64,000 nucleotides of DNA from JBEKHT01 sp050012135 (GCA_050012135.1 JBEKHT010000009.1:1-64000), one strand, 5' to 3'; positions 16,521-26,665 are shown, counted from the first letter of the stretch. Numbers and translations are program-made. The notes: a model not told the origin generated them from the letters alone.

Positions 16521-16552
16521 CCGAAGAGGGCAGCGTCAGCTGCCCTCTTCGG
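16521..16552. terminator. Bidirectional terminator shared by convergent genes
   Basis: Perfect 14-bp hairpin CCGAAGAGGGCAGC / GCTGCCCTCTTCGG with a 4-nt loop, followed on the plus strand by TTGTT. The right half also encodes the last codons and stop of the FmdB-like gene on the minus strand. Confidence 0.75.
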
Positions 16553-16847
16553 TTGTTCGTGGCTTCGCTTCCTTGCTTATCTCCGTTCCCGATTCCTTTG
16601 CCGGCTCGGATTTGGCCTCGCCGCCCGCGGTGCCGTTCTTGCCGCGGCTTGGGGTCTGACCTGAGGGAGAACGATGATCTGTCGAATACCACCCGGAACC
16701 CTTGAAGATGATTCCGGCTGGAGTGTAGATCTTCTTGAGCGAGCGCTTCCCGCACTCTGGGCACTTGACCAGGTGGGGATCCTCAAAGTGTTGCTGGCGA
16801 TCAAACTGGACCCCACACGAGGAGCATCGATACGTATAGATCGGCAT
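16536..16847 (-). CDS. FmdB-family zinc ribbon protein
   Basis: A 103-aa protein with an N-terminal zinc ribbon MPIYTYRCSSC (C8, C11) and KCPECG (C29, C32), then KIYTPAGIIFKGSGWYSTD, the FmdB/CxxC regulatory signature. The C-terminal half is a charged, low-complexity Lys/Glu/Ser tail. FmdB was described as a regulator of the formamidase gene; most homologues are unassigned. The stop codon lies within the shared terminator hairpin. Confidence 0.85.
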   Translation of the reverse strand: MPIYTYRCSSCGVQFDRQQHFEDPHLVKCPECGKRSLKKIYTPAGIIFKGSGWYSTDHRSPSGQTPSRGKNGTAGGEAKSEPAKESGTEISKEAKPRTTEEGS

Positions 16848-17437
16848 GCCTCACCTCAGGACCTGCCTTTCACAAAAAGGCATTATATCGCCCTCACTCC
16901 CGGCCCAGCAAGGTCGAGGCTGGCCCCGGTTCATGGCTTCATCCCAAGACCGGCGGGCCAGTCTGCGGATAGGTCCGCAGGGCGAAAGATCGGCAGGGGC
17001 GGTCGAGAGGCGTTCGGGCTCCATGTCGCTGGGGCACGAGGCGGCCGATTTCCTGCCGGAACCGGAGGGGATCGGACCCGGGAGGAGGATCAAAGCGGGG
17101 CCGCGCAGATCCTCCCGAGCGGAGGGGATTCGTGTAAGATCCAGGGGCCGGTCTGAATCGGAGCAGCAGATTCGTGCCCGTCGTCTGGGCCTTCCCCCGA
17201 GTGAAAAGGGCAATGCGGTTCCTCGGTCTTCTGAAGGACGAGCCAATTCCCAAGTCAGGGCCTCGCCGCAGGTGGACCCTCGATCCGCAGGAGGGACGGG
17301 CTGGCTCCTCCTGGGCCGCCCCAGAAGTGGGATGATCTCCTTCGCCGAAACGGTGCCTTCCCAAGCGTCAATCTGGGCTGCGATTGGAGCGCGGCAGATT
17401 GGCCCAAGCAGAGAGGTCTGCGTTGCGGGGTGGTGAG
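16848..17437. other. Intergenic region
   Basis: About 590 nt between the FmdB-like gene and the methyltransferase. Both strands hold long open frames, but their composition (Arg/Pro/Gly-rich, no strand or helix pattern) is that of GC-rich noncoding DNA. No RNA recognised. Confidence 0.4.
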
Positions 17438-18223
17438 ATGCGCCGGTCCTTGAGTTTCGATCGGGCTGCTGAGATCTACGACCAGACCAGGGGGTTCCCG
17501 CCAGGAATCCCGCAGGCGGTTGTCTGCGCCCTGCGGGACCGCCTTTCGTCCCAGGACCAAGTCCTGGAGATCGGGGTGGGGACCGGCAGGATCGCCCGGC
17601 CGTTGCGGGCATCGGGGATCCCCATAGTCGGCGTTGATCTCTCCCGCAAGATGTTGGCTCGGCTGGTGGAGACGACGGCCGGGGAGAGGGGCTTCCTTAG
17701 CCTGGTTGAGGGAGATACCGTCTACCTCCCCTTTGCCAACCAGTCGTTTGCGACCGTCGTGGCGGTTCACGTCTTTCACCTGGTTGGGGATCTGCAAACC
17801 TGCGTTAAGAGTGTTCTTCGGGTTCTTACTCGCCCCGGGATGATTGCCATGGGTTGGCAATGGCATCCGCCCGATTCGGCTTCGGCGCAGGTGCGGATGC
17901 AATGGCGCTCGATCGTTCAAGCCCACGGCGTTGACCTATCTGGACCTGGGCTGAGAGGAATGGGACCTGCCGCCCAACTTCTCCAAGAGCACGCCCTGCA
18001 CTCCGAGGAGGCCGTGGCGGCGGAATGGGATGTGAGCCGTTCGCCCTCGCAAATTGTAGACGAGATCGGCCGGAGGGCTCATTCTTCTGCCTGGGCTGTT
18101 CCGGATGAGATCTTCCCACAGTGCTATGGGGAGTTGGTCGCGTGGGCTCGGGACGCCATCCCCCATTGGGACGAGCCTCGAGCCGATCTTCGCAGATTTG
18201 TTTGGCGTTTCTTTTGGTTCTGA
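17438..18223 (+). CDS. Class I SAM-dependent methyltransferase
   Basis: A 261-aa methyltransferase of the UbiE/methyltransferase-11 type. The N-terminus FDRAAEIYDQTRGFP is typical, followed by motif I EIGVGTGRIA, the acidic end of strand 2 in VGVDLS, VEGDTVYLPFANQSF (motif III-like) and VHVFHLVGD. The second half is a helical substrate-binding region with no named family. The ATG at 17438 has GGGG-TGGTGAG upstream. Substrate unknown. It converges on dedA with a 24-nt gap. Confidence 0.85.
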   Translation: MRRSLSFDRAAEIYDQTRGFPPGIPQAVVCALRDRLSSQDQVLEIGVGTGRIARPLRASGIPIVGVDLSRKMLARLVETTAGERGFLSLVEGDTVYLPFANQSFATVVAVHVFHLVGDLQTCVKSVLRVLTRPGMIAMGWQWHPPDSASAQVRMQWRSIVQAHGVDLSGPGLRGMGPAAQLLQEHALHSEEAVAAEWDVSRSPSQIVDEIGRRAHSSAWAVPDEIFPQCYGELVAWARDAIPHWDEPRADLRRFVWRFFWF

Positions 18224-18247
18224 TCCCTCGGTCTCGTGGGGCCAGAT

Positions 18248-18925
18248 CTAGGGCTCGCGGAAGTCCGGAACGTCCGGGGGAGTTTGGGGCTTGGGTCGGG
18301 GACGTACCCTCGCCAGCAACCAGGCGAAGACCTCGCCACGGTACTCCTTCCACAGGTGGATGAGGCTGGGGAGAGCGGACACGATGATGACAATTGCCAC
18401 GACCAGAAGAAAATAGTGATCGATTCCTGGGACGGTCTCGCCGACGAAGTAGCCCGCCAATGTCACGCCGATCGCCCACAGGGCGCCGCCCATGGCATTG
18501 AAGAAAACGAATCGACGATACTCCATCTCCACGGCGCCTGCCACAATCGGCGCAAAGGTGCGGATGAATGGCATGAACCGGGCGAGAACGATCGTCTTGC
18601 CACCATGTTGGTCGTAGAAGGACTTAGCCGCCAGAAGATTCCGCTTTCGAAAGAGCAGACTGTTCTCGCGCTTGAATATGGGTGGCCCGATCTTCTTCCC
18701 GAACCAATAGCCGACGTTATCCCCCAGGATGGCCGCCACCGGGAGGGATAGCAGGAGCACCCACAGGCTCAATTCGCCGTGAGAGGCCAGCAAGCCCGCG
18801 GTCAGCAGGAGGCTATCTCCCGGAAAAAAGAAGCCGAAAAAGAGGCCGGACTCGCCAAAGATCACGGCCGCCAAGCCAATGTAGCCGATCGTCTGAATGA
18901 GCCTTACGAGATCTATGCCCAACAA
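18248..18925 (-). CDS. DedA-family membrane protein
   Basis: A 225-aa integral membrane protein of the DedA/SNARE-associated family, members of which flip undecaprenyl phosphate or other lipids. It shows GESGLFFGFFFPGDSLLL near the N-terminus, GYWFGKKIG, the conserved RFMPFIRTFAPIVAG (proton-site Arg/Pro region) and a C-terminal pair of helices. The start is the TTG at 18925, with GGAG 7 nt upstream; no ATG or GTG fits the family start. The IS30 element lies 90 nt upstream and may have displaced its promoter. Confidence 0.88.
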   Translation of the reverse strand: MLGIDLVRLIQTIGYIGLAAVIFGESGLFFGFFFPGDSLLLTAGLLASHGELSLWVLLLSLPVAAILGDNVGYWFGKKIGPPIFKRENSLLFRKRNLLAAKSFYDQHGGKTIVLARFMPFIRTFAPIVAGAVEMEYRRFVFFNAMGGALWAIGVTLAGYFVGETVPGIDHYFLLVVAIVIIVSALPSLIHLWKEYRGEVFAWLLARVRPRPKPQTPPDVPDFREP

Positions 18926-19015
18926 GGAGGATCTCCATTCCTTTTCGGTTTGCGGCCCAGGAGCCTGCAGATTATATCCCACAAGATCCGGAGCCTCCGG
19001 GCTCCCGAGTTCTAA

Positions 19016-19029
19016 TTCTAAGTGCAACG
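19016..19029 (+). repeat. Left terminal inverted repeat of IS30 element
   Basis: TTCTAAGTGCAACG, exact complement of the right end at 20103-20116. Confidence 0.85.
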
Positions 19030-19049
19030 CTATGAGGACAATAGCGTTG

Positions 19050-19074
19050 CCTGCCCTAGGCCGGCAGGCCTGGG
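19050..19074 (+). repeat. 25-bp palindromic insertion, copy 0
   Basis: Begins CCTGCCCTAGG and contains GCCGGCAGG; CCTGCC and GGCAGG can form a hairpin. It separates the transposase ATG (19076) from the GAGGA ribosome site upstream. Confidence 0.6.
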
Positions 19075-19861
19075 TATGAAGACCTATGGCCATCTGTCCA
19101 GGGACGAGCGCATGCTTGTTTTCCAGTGGATTCGGGCAGGCTGCTCCCAGGCTGAGGTCGCCCGTCGCCTGGGACGGGACAAGGGTACGGTCAGCCGCGA
19201 GCTCCGCCGGAAGGCAGTAACCCCTGTGGGGTACCTGCCCGACGTGGCCCAGGGCCGCTACCAGGCCCGGCGCCAGTGCTGCCGACCCCGATTGCGCCTG
19301 GCTTCTCGCGACCTGCGCCGAACTGTCCTCCTGCTGCTCGAGCGGGGCTGGTCGCCAGAGCAAATCGCCGGCCGACTTCGGGTGCAGGAGGGCAGAACCG
19401 TGGTCAACCATGAGACCCTCTACCGCTTTATCTACGACTCGCCCCTCGGCCGACAGCAGAAGCTCTATGAGTACCTGCGCCGGGGCAAGAAGAAGCGCAG
19501 CCGACGCCAGGGCCGCCGCGTGCAGGTTAGCCCTATTTCCAACCGCGTTTTCATCGATTCCCGTCCCCTCGCCGCCAACCAGCGCACTGAACCGGGACAC
19601 TGGGAAACCGACTCGCTTCTCTACCCCTCCCAGCAAGCCTTAAACGTCCTGGTCGATCGCCACAGCCGTTTCACCCTGCTCACCAAGCTCACTGCTCGCA
19701 CGGCTCAAGAAACCTCCCGCGTCCTCCTCCGACAGCTGGCCGCAAGACCCCTGCGAAGCATAACGGCCGACAATGGCAGCGAGTACGCTGACCACGAGCA
19801 GGTTTCGCAGATCCTGCACATCCCCTTCTTCTTCTGCCACCCCTATCACTCCTGGGAGAAG

Positions 19862-19886
19862 CCTGCCCCGGGGGCTTAGGCCGGGG
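19862..19886 (+). repeat. 25-bp palindromic insertion, copy 1
   Basis: Starts CCTGCCCCGGGGG and ends GGCCGGGG. It sits exactly between the codons for HSWEK and GTVE of the transposase and shifts the frame by +1. It is the most divergent copy. Confidence 0.7.
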
Positions 19887-19898
19887 GGGACGGTCGAA

Positions 19899-19922
19899 CC
19901 TGTCCTGGCCGACAGGTCAGGA
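19899..19922 (+). repeat. 24-bp palindromic insertion, copy 2
   Basis: Starts CCTGTCCTGGCCG and ends ACAGGTCAGGA; CCTGTC pairs with GACAGG. It lies between the codons for GTVE and NTNG. It is nearly the reverse complement of copy 3. Confidence 0.75.
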
Positions 19923-20015
19923 AATACCAATGGTCTGGTCCGTCGCTACCTGCCCCACCGCACCGACTTACATCACGTCACCCAAGAGGACCTGGATGCG
20001 ATCTCCAACGAGCTC

Positions 20016-20040
20016 CCTGGCCTGTCCGGCCAGGACAGGC
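20016..20040 (-). repeat. 25-bp palindromic insertion, copy 3
   Basis: On the minus strand it reads CCTGTCCTGGCC-GGACAGGCCAGG, matching copy 2 at about 22 of 24 positions. It lies between the codons for SNEL and NDRPRK and shifts the frame by +1. Confidence 0.75.
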
Positions 20041-20102
20041 AACGACCGGCCCCGCAAATGCCTCGACTTCCTCACCCCAGCTGAGGTACTATGCGGCCAC
20101 AC

Positions 20103-20116
20103 CGTTGCACTTAGAA
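20103..20116 (-). repeat. Right terminal inverted repeat of IS30 element
   Basis: Exact reverse complement of the left end at 19016-19029. Confidence 0.85.
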
Positions 20117-20212
20117 GTTGAATCCATGGCTTGACTTCAGACGAGTCGGGATCTCCCACAGGTCGTGCCCGGTCTTGGATCCCCCTGGGCCTTTGACTCC
20201 CCCTGGATTCAG

Positions 20213-20241
20213 TTGACATGCCCGAATCTTGATCCTATACT
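20213..20241 (+). promoter_or_regulatory. Strong sigma-70-type promoter of the acyl-CoA ligase gene
   Basis: Perfect TTGACA (20213-20218), a 17-nt spacer and TATACT (20236-20241). The predicted start near 20248 leaves a 95-nt leader. Confidence 0.75.
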
Positions 20242-20343
20242 GCCAATATCCACGTCCGATTCGCCCCGTCGCCTTTCCCGGCCCGTTGGACCAGAGCTGG
20301 GAATGGGCGCTCAACGCAATCCGCATGGAGAGGAGATAAGGTC

Positions 20344-22035
20344 ATGGAGGCGAGACCCTGGCTAGAGCACTATGATCCTGGAGTTCCCCAAGAACTCCAT
20401 TACCCGGAAGTCCCCTTGTTCGGACTGTTGGAGCAAGCGGCACGCGATCATCCCGCCGTGACCTGCACCCTCTTCCGCGGCGCCCGCATTACCTACCAGC
20501 AGATGGACCAGCTCACCGATCGGCTGGCGGCAGCCCTCGCGGACCTCGGCCTGAAGAAAGGGCAGCCGGTCGCGATCTTCATGCCCAACATCCCGCAGTT
20601 CGTGCTGGCTTTCTTCGGCATCCTCAAGGCCGGGGGAGTGGTGGTGGCCACGAACCCGCTCTACACGGCTCCCGAGATTGAGCATCAGATGAAAGACGCG
20701 GGCGCCGAGATCATGCTGGTCACGAGCAACTTCTACACCAAGATCAAGGAGGTGCAGCCGCGCACCCCGCTCAAGAAGCTGATCGTCACCAACATCAAGG
20801 AGGCCCTGCCGCCCGTTCTCCGGTTGCTTTTCACGGTGGCCAAGGAGAAGCAGGAGGGGCATCGCGTCCAACTTGCGGCCGGCGACTACTGGCTCAAAGA
20901 CCTGCTGGCAGCGCACAAACCCTCCCAGCGGCCGAAACTGGAAATCAACCCGGACGACATCGCCATTTTCCAGTACAGCGGGGGAACCACAGGCGTCTCC
21001 AAGGCGGCCGCCTCGCCACATCGCAGTTTGGTTTCGGACACGATCGCCAGCCGCGACTGGGTGCCGCAGATCCGCCCCGGAAGAGAAATCATGTTAATGG
21101 CGCTTCCTCTGTTCCACGTGTTTGGAATGGTTACGGGGATGTGCTGGGCGATTGCCGGAGCTTGCCCCATGGTGATGATTGCCAACCCGCGGGATCTGGA
21201 GGATCTGCTCGGTTCCATTCAGAAGTATCGTGCGACGATCTTCCCGGGTGTTCCCACCCTCTACAATGCCATCAACAACCACCCTGCGGTCAAAGCTGGT
21301 AAATACGACCTCAGTTCGATTACGGTATGCATTTCCGGCTCAGCTCCTCTGATGAGGGAGACGAAAGAAACCTTCGAACGCCTCAGCGGAGGCAAGTTGT
21401 GCGAGGGCTACGGACTCTCGGAGGCGCCCACGGCCACCCACTGCAACCCGCTCAACGGGGTCAACAAAACGGGCTCCATCGGGATGCCCCTGCCTGGAGT
21501 GGATGCGCGCATCATCAGTCTGGACGACGGCCTGACTGTCCTGGGAGTGGGTGAGGTCGGCGAGTTGGTGGTCAAGGGCCCGATGGTGATGAAGGGCTAC
21601 CACAACATGCCCACGGAGACAGCCAACTCTCTGCGAAATGGCTGGCTGTACACAGGGGACATTGCCCGCATGGACGAGGATGGGTATTTCTACATCGTCG
21701 ACCGCAAGAAGGAGATGATCAAAGTCAGCGGCTACCAAGTCTGGCCACGGGAAGTGGAGGAGGCACTCACAGCGCACCCCAAAGTAATGGAGGCCGCGGC
21801 GGCGGGAGTACCGGACGCCTATCAGGGCGAAACCGTGAAGGCTTGGGTGGTCCTAAAACCGGGCCAGACCGCCACGGAGGATGAGCTGCGGACCTGGTGC
21901 CGGGACAAGTTGGCAAGGTTCAAGATTCCGAAGCAGATTGAGTTTCGCTCGGACCCTCTTCCCAAGACGACGGTTGGCAAGGTGCTGCGCCGCGAACTCG
22001 TCCGGGAGCACAAGGAAAAGGCGATACCGCGCTAG
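20344..22035 (+). CDS. Long-chain acyl-CoA ligase (FadD-like)
   Basis: A 563-aa member of the adenylate-forming ANL family, converting a fatty acid to acyl-CoA through an acyl-AMP. Motifs: the phosphate loop YSGGTTGVSKAA (the last residues vary from the usual KG), PLFHVFGM, the adenine-binding CEGYGLSEAPTATH, the GWLYTGDIARMDEDGY hinge segment, DRKKEMIKVSGYQVWP, and the catalytic C-terminal Lys in LPKTTVGKVLRRE. GGAGATAAG precedes the ATG. Length and motifs fit FadD; chain-length preference cannot be read. A strong terminator follows. Confidence 0.9.
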   Translation: MEARPWLEHYDPGVPQELHYPEVPLFGLLEQAARDHPAVTCTLFRGARITYQQMDQLTDRLAAALADLGLKKGQPVAIFMPNIPQFVLAFFGILKAGGVVVATNPLYTAPEIEHQMKDAGAEIMLVTSNFYTKIKEVQPRTPLKKLIVTNIKEALPPVLRLLFTVAKEKQEGHRVQLAAGDYWLKDLLAAHKPSQRPKLEINPDDIAIFQYSGGTTGVSKAAASPHRSLVSDTIASRDWVPQIRPGREIMLMALPLFHVFGMVTGMCWAIAGACPMVMIANPRDLEDLLGSIQKYRATIFPGVPTLYNAINNHPAVKAGKYDLSSITVCISGSAPLMRETKETFERLSGGKLCEGYGLSEAPTATHCNPLNGVNKTGSIGMPLPGVDARIISLDDGLTVLGVGEVGELVVKGPMVMKGYHNMPTETANSLRNGWLYTGDIARMDEDGYFYIVDRKKEMIKVSGYQVWPREVEEALTAHPKVMEAAAAGVPDAYQGETVKAWVVLKPGQTATEDELRTWCRDKLARFKIPKQIEFRSDPLPKTTVGKVLRRELVREHKEKAIPR

Positions 22036-22058
22036 GTTGCGCCAAGCCCATACGATAA

Positions 22059-22095
22059 GGCGCGCCGGAGGTACCTCCGGCGCGCCAGTTTTCGC
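22059..22095 (+). terminator. Intrinsic terminator after the acyl-CoA ligase gene
   Basis: Perfect 13-bp stem GGCGCGCCGGAGG (22059-22071) / CCTCCGGCGCGCC (22074-22086) with a 2-nt loop as drawn, then agTTTTcgctt. It lies between convergent genes. Confidence 0.8.
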
Positions 22096-22114
22096 TTGAA
22101 AACTGAAATCCTGC

Positions 22115-23989
<1,875 letters not shown>

Positions 23990-24043
23990 TTCGCCCTCCG
24001 CCGAATCCGGCACACACAAACTGCAATATGAATATAGTAACTC

Positions 24044-24052
24044 ATTATACCA
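24044..24052 (-). promoter_or_regulatory. Extended -10 promoter of ftsH
   Basis: TGG-TATAAT on the minus strand (TG at 24051-24052, hexamer 24044-24049); no good -35 is needed for this class. Confidence 0.55.
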
Positions 24053-24142
24053 AACCGGACATCAGAAGGCTGTAAACACGCCGCCGGCACCCCTGCAGCC
24101 AAGTAGGGCGCCGTGGGACCGCCAAATCCCTGAGAATCAGGC

Positions 24143-25168
24143 TTAGGGGGTGGGGGGGTGATACGCAAGGTAGACCCAAACCCACAAGGGGACAAGGCCG
24201 CCAACGGCCACCAGGGCGAGAAAACCCAGTCCCACCGCCTTCCAGTCAATTCTCCCCTCGCCCTCCGCCGCTGGAGCCTCTTCCGGCCCAGCGGAAGCTG
24301 TCTGGACCTCCGTTCGCGCCGGGGGGGAGGGTAGGAGATCGAACCTCAAAACGGCGGCTAGCCTGCGGAGGGCGATTGCCGCCTCGTTTCCATCCTGGTA
24401 TCGCGCCCCGGGGTCCTTCTCCAGCATTCGGTCGACCAGGGCTTCGACGGAGCGAGGCAGATTGGGAACCAATGCTCCCAAGGGAGGCGGAGCGTGACTT
24501 AGGTGCTCGAGAGCCAGGGTACGTGGATCCTGTCCTGGGAAGGGAAGCCGCCCGGCTAGCATTTCAAAAAGGACAACCCCCAAGGAGTAGATATCACTGG
24601 AAGGGGCCGGGTTCCCGCCGGCCGCCTGCTCGGGGGAGAAGTACTGGGGGGTGGCCCATGGCTCGTCTTGGGGAACATGAGCCTTGTCCGAGAACAGCTG
24701 TGCGACGCCAAAATCGGTCAGCTTGGCCAGACCGGATTGAGCCAGGAGCACATTCTGCGGCTTGACGTCGCAATGAACGAGCCCGGCATTGTGCGCGTGG
24801 CCCAGGCCTTCGCTGATTTGCCAGGCAATGCGGAGTGCTTCGGCAACTGCAATTGGGCCGCGCTGTCGAAGGCGTGCCTTCAGATCGACACCCTCGACCA
24901 GTTCGAGGACGATGAAATAGTGGCTTCCCTCGACGCCGAAATCAAGGAGGGCCACAAGATTGGGATGCGAGAGCCTGGCAATGGCCTGGGCTTCCCTGAG
25001 AAACCTCCGCCGAAATCGAGGCCAATGGGTGAGTTCCTCGCGCAATACCTTCACTGCGACGGGCGCGCCGGACTCCAAATCCAAGGCTCGATAGAGACTT
25101 GCAGTCGCGCCCGAACCCATCAGCCCTTTGAGCTGGTAGCGGCCTCCAAGGGTCGGCAGTTCATTCAT
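24143..25168 (-). CDS. Membrane-anchored Ser/Thr protein kinase (Hanks/PknB type)
   Basis: A 341-aa protein. Residues about 8-270 form a eukaryotic-like kinase domain: glycine loop GSGATASLY, VAVKVL (catalytic Lys), the loop VHCDVKPQN, the metal site TDFGVAQ and the SSDIYSLGVVLFEMLAGRLPF helix. The usual HRD arginine is Cys here (HCD), a non-RD kinase. A Pro/Ala-rich linker leads to one transmembrane helix near the C-terminus (VGLGFLALVAVGGLVPLW) with a very short tail, so there is no sensor domain outside. A TAGAAT box lies just ahead of the ATG. Divergent from the lipid-kinase-like gene. Confidence 0.9.
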   Translation of the reverse strand: MNELPTLGGRYQLKGLMGSGATASLYRALDLESGAPVAVKVLREELTHWPRFRRRFLREAQAIARLSHPNLVALLDFGVEGSHYFIVLELVEGVDLKARLRQRGPIAVAEALRIAWQISEGLGHAHNAGLVHCDVKPQNVLLAQSGLAKLTDFGVAQLFSDKAHVPQDEPWATPQYFSPEQAAGGNPAPSSDIYSLGVVLFEMLAGRLPFPGQDPRTLALEHLSHAPPPLGALVPNLPRSVEALVDRMLEKDPGARYQDGNEAAIALRRLAAVLRFDLLPSPPARTEVQTASAGPEEAPAAEGEGRIDWKAVGLGFLALVAVGGLVPLWVWVYLAYHPPTP

Positions 25169-25230
25169 CTCGGCCCCATTCTATACCCAGGGGGTGCCGG
25201 GGGGGCCCAAAGTGCTTCCTTTCGCTGATG

Positions 25231-25236
25231 TATAAT
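25231..25236 (+). promoter_or_regulatory. -10 element for the lipid-kinase-like gene
   Basis: Perfect TATAAT 30 nt before the ATG at 25267; no clear -35. Confidence 0.4.
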
Positions 25237-25266
25237 TCCGCCGCCGATTTCCGTGGAATTCAGTCG

Positions 25267-26232
25267 ATGACCATTCGCGCTCGGCTCCTCCACAACCCTG
25301 TGGCCGGCACCATGCCATCTCGTCGGTTCGTCCAACGGGCCGAACGCGTGCTGCGCCGCCTGGGGTGGGAGATCGAGGTGTCCTCGACCTCTTCCCAGGA
25401 GGAGGTGGCCCAGATCGCCTGGCAATCAGCCAAGGAACGTTTCGACGTGTTCGTCGTGGCGGGAGGCGACGGAACGATTGGACAAGCCGCGAGTGGCTTG
25501 GCGGGCAGCAATACGGCCCTGGCCGTACTCCCCTCCGGCACAGCCAATGTTTGGGCCCAGGAATTGCGTCTCCCCCGATTGGGCTGGTTGAATTGGTTTG
25601 CTCTGGAAAGTGCCGCCAATCAACTGGCCCACGGCCAGTACATGCGAATGGACCTCGGGTCTTGCAACGAGCATGCTTTTCTGCTTTGGGCGGGAGTTGG
25701 GCTCGACGCGGAAGTGGTCCGAAGACTGGAGCCCCTCCGCAAGGGCGAGCGGAAGTTTGCTTTCGCCTCGTACTTTGCCACCGCAGTCTGGAGGGCCTTG
25801 GATTGGCGTGGGGTGGACATGCGGGTGACGACCAACCGGGAAACTGTTCAGGGTCACTTCCTTTTGGCCGTGGCCTCCAACATTCATGCCTACGGCGGGG
25901 GCTTGTTCCGGTTGGCGCCCGAGGCGCGAGTTGATGATGGCCAAATGGACCTGTGGTTGTTTGAGGGGCACTCCTTCCCCGAGACCCTCCAGCGTGCCTG
26001 GGATCTGTACACGGGACGACACGTCACCGATTCCCACGTGCGGCGCCTGCGATTTCAAACCCTCCGCCTGGAGGCCGACGGGCTGGCAGGGGTTCAAATC
26101 GACGGGGAGCCGAGAGGGGGGACGTTCCCGATTGAGATGAGTGTGCGGCCATTGGCCCTCAAGGTGCTGGTCCCGAGAGGACTTCCCACTCGGCTGTTTG
26201 TCCAGGAGAAGGGTGAGGCGGTGTCAGCTTGA
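25267..26232 (+). CDS. Diacylglycerol/sphingosine kinase-like protein (DAGK catalytic domain)
   Basis: A 321-aa protein of the DgkB/YegS family, which phosphorylates lipids such as diacylglycerol. It has the opening RARLLHNPVAG, the nucleotide-binding GGDGTIGQAASGL, LPSGTANVWAQEL, and the second-domain elements GVGLDAEVVR, NIHAYGGG and APEARVDDGQMDLWLFEG, ending with QIDGEP. The ATG at 25267 matches the family start; an upstream in-frame ATG lies on the -10 box. Lipid substrate cannot be told. Confidence 0.88.
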   Translation: MTIRARLLHNPVAGTMPSRRFVQRAERVLRRLGWEIEVSSTSSQEEVAQIAWQSAKERFDVFVVAGGDGTIGQAASGLAGSNTALAVLPSGTANVWAQELRLPRLGWLNWFALESAANQLAHGQYMRMDLGSCNEHAFLLWAGVGLDAEVVRRLEPLRKGERKFAFASYFATAVWRALDWRGVDMRVTTNRETVQGHFLLAVASNIHAYGGGLFRLAPEARVDDGQMDLWLFEGHSFPETLQRAWDLYTGRHVTDSHVRRLRFQTLRLEADGLAGVQIDGEPRGGTFPIEMSVRPLALKVLVPRGLPTRLFVQEKGEAVSA

Positions 26233-26295
26233 ATCTCCGCGGGACGCAACGCGGCAAGGGACGTCTGGAGGTGAGGCCGACCCTTGGGCAAGGAC

Positions 26296-26304
26296 TGATA
26301 TAAT
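26296..26304 (+). promoter_or_regulatory. Extended -10 promoter of secG
   Basis: TGA-TATAAT (TG at 26296-26297, hexamer 26299-26304), about 40 nt before the GTG. Confidence 0.5.
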
Positions 26305-26342
26305 CCGGCTCAACTCGAGGTTGTTTGGGTTCGGGAGGCGTT

Positions 26343-26567
26343 GTGGCAATTTATCTGAACTTGGCGCAGATTGTGATGGGGATCGCCCTCATCCTCTCGA
26401 TTGTCCTGCAAAGCAAGGAGGCCGGGCTGGGGGGCCTGATGGGGGGCGAAGCCGGGGGTGTTTTTCGAGCCCGTCGTGGGGTCGAGAGGACTCTCTTCCA
26501 GGTCACCATCGTGCTCAGCATTCTCTTCTTCGCCCTAGCCATGCTCAACGTGCTGTACGCGGGCTAG
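26343..26567 (+). CDS. secG: Preprotein translocase subunit SecG
   Basis: A 74-aa membrane protein with two transmembrane helices (residues about 3-22 and 50-70) joined by the family loop QSKEAGLGGLMGGEAGGVFRARRG, split here as QSKEAGLGGLMGG and EAGGVFRARRG. SecG supports SecYE-mediated export. The start is the GTG at 26343 with GGGAGG 4 nt upstream. Confidence 0.9.
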   Translation: MAIYLNLAQIVMGIALILSIVLQSKEAGLGGLMGGEAGGVFRARRGVERTLFQVTIVLSILFFALAMLNVLYAG

Positions 26568-26665
26568 CGGGATCCAGCCTGCTCTGCCTCGCGACCGGGG
26601 AGGGCGGCGGTCCATGAGGCCCTCCAGTTCTCCCTGACCCCTCCAAACGAGTTTGCTCCCAGGCA

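Larger units (their letters stand above)
19016..20116 (+). mobile_element. IS30-family insertion sequence (inactivated)
   Basis: About 1.1 kb bounded by 14-bp perfect terminal inverted repeats (TTCTAAGTGCAACG at 19016-19029; its complement at 20103-20116) and containing one IS30-type transposase. The flanks (CTAA on the left, GTTG on the right) show no clear target duplication. The transposase is broken by short palindromic insertions, so the copy should not move on its own. Confidence 0.85.
19076..20121 (+). pseudogene. IS30-type transposase, frameshifted
   Basis: N-terminal helix-turn-helix (MKTYGHLSRDER, SQAEVARRLGRDKGTVSREL), then a DDE integrase core: first Asp in GHWETDSLL, second in TADNGSEYAD, Glu in HSWEK. 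The frame is lost after HSWEK: GTVENTNGLVRR and NDRPRKCLDFLTPAEVLCG, which normally follow directly, lie in other frames. Three inserts (25, 24 and 25 nt at 19862, 19899 and 20016) explain this. Taking out those 74 nt leaves exactly 972 nt, an uninterrupted frame of 323 codons plus stop that ends just past the right inverted repeat. Confidence 0.85.

Noticed and set aside
16848..17437. Overlapping plus- and minus-strand frames of about 200 codons
   Set aside because: Both are low-complexity translations of GC-rich DNA without motifs or ribosome sites.
18926..19636. Upstream extension of dedA on the minus strand across the IS30 element
   Set aside because: The frame is open by chance through the insertion; similarity to DedA starts at 18925, where a ribosome site and TTG lie.
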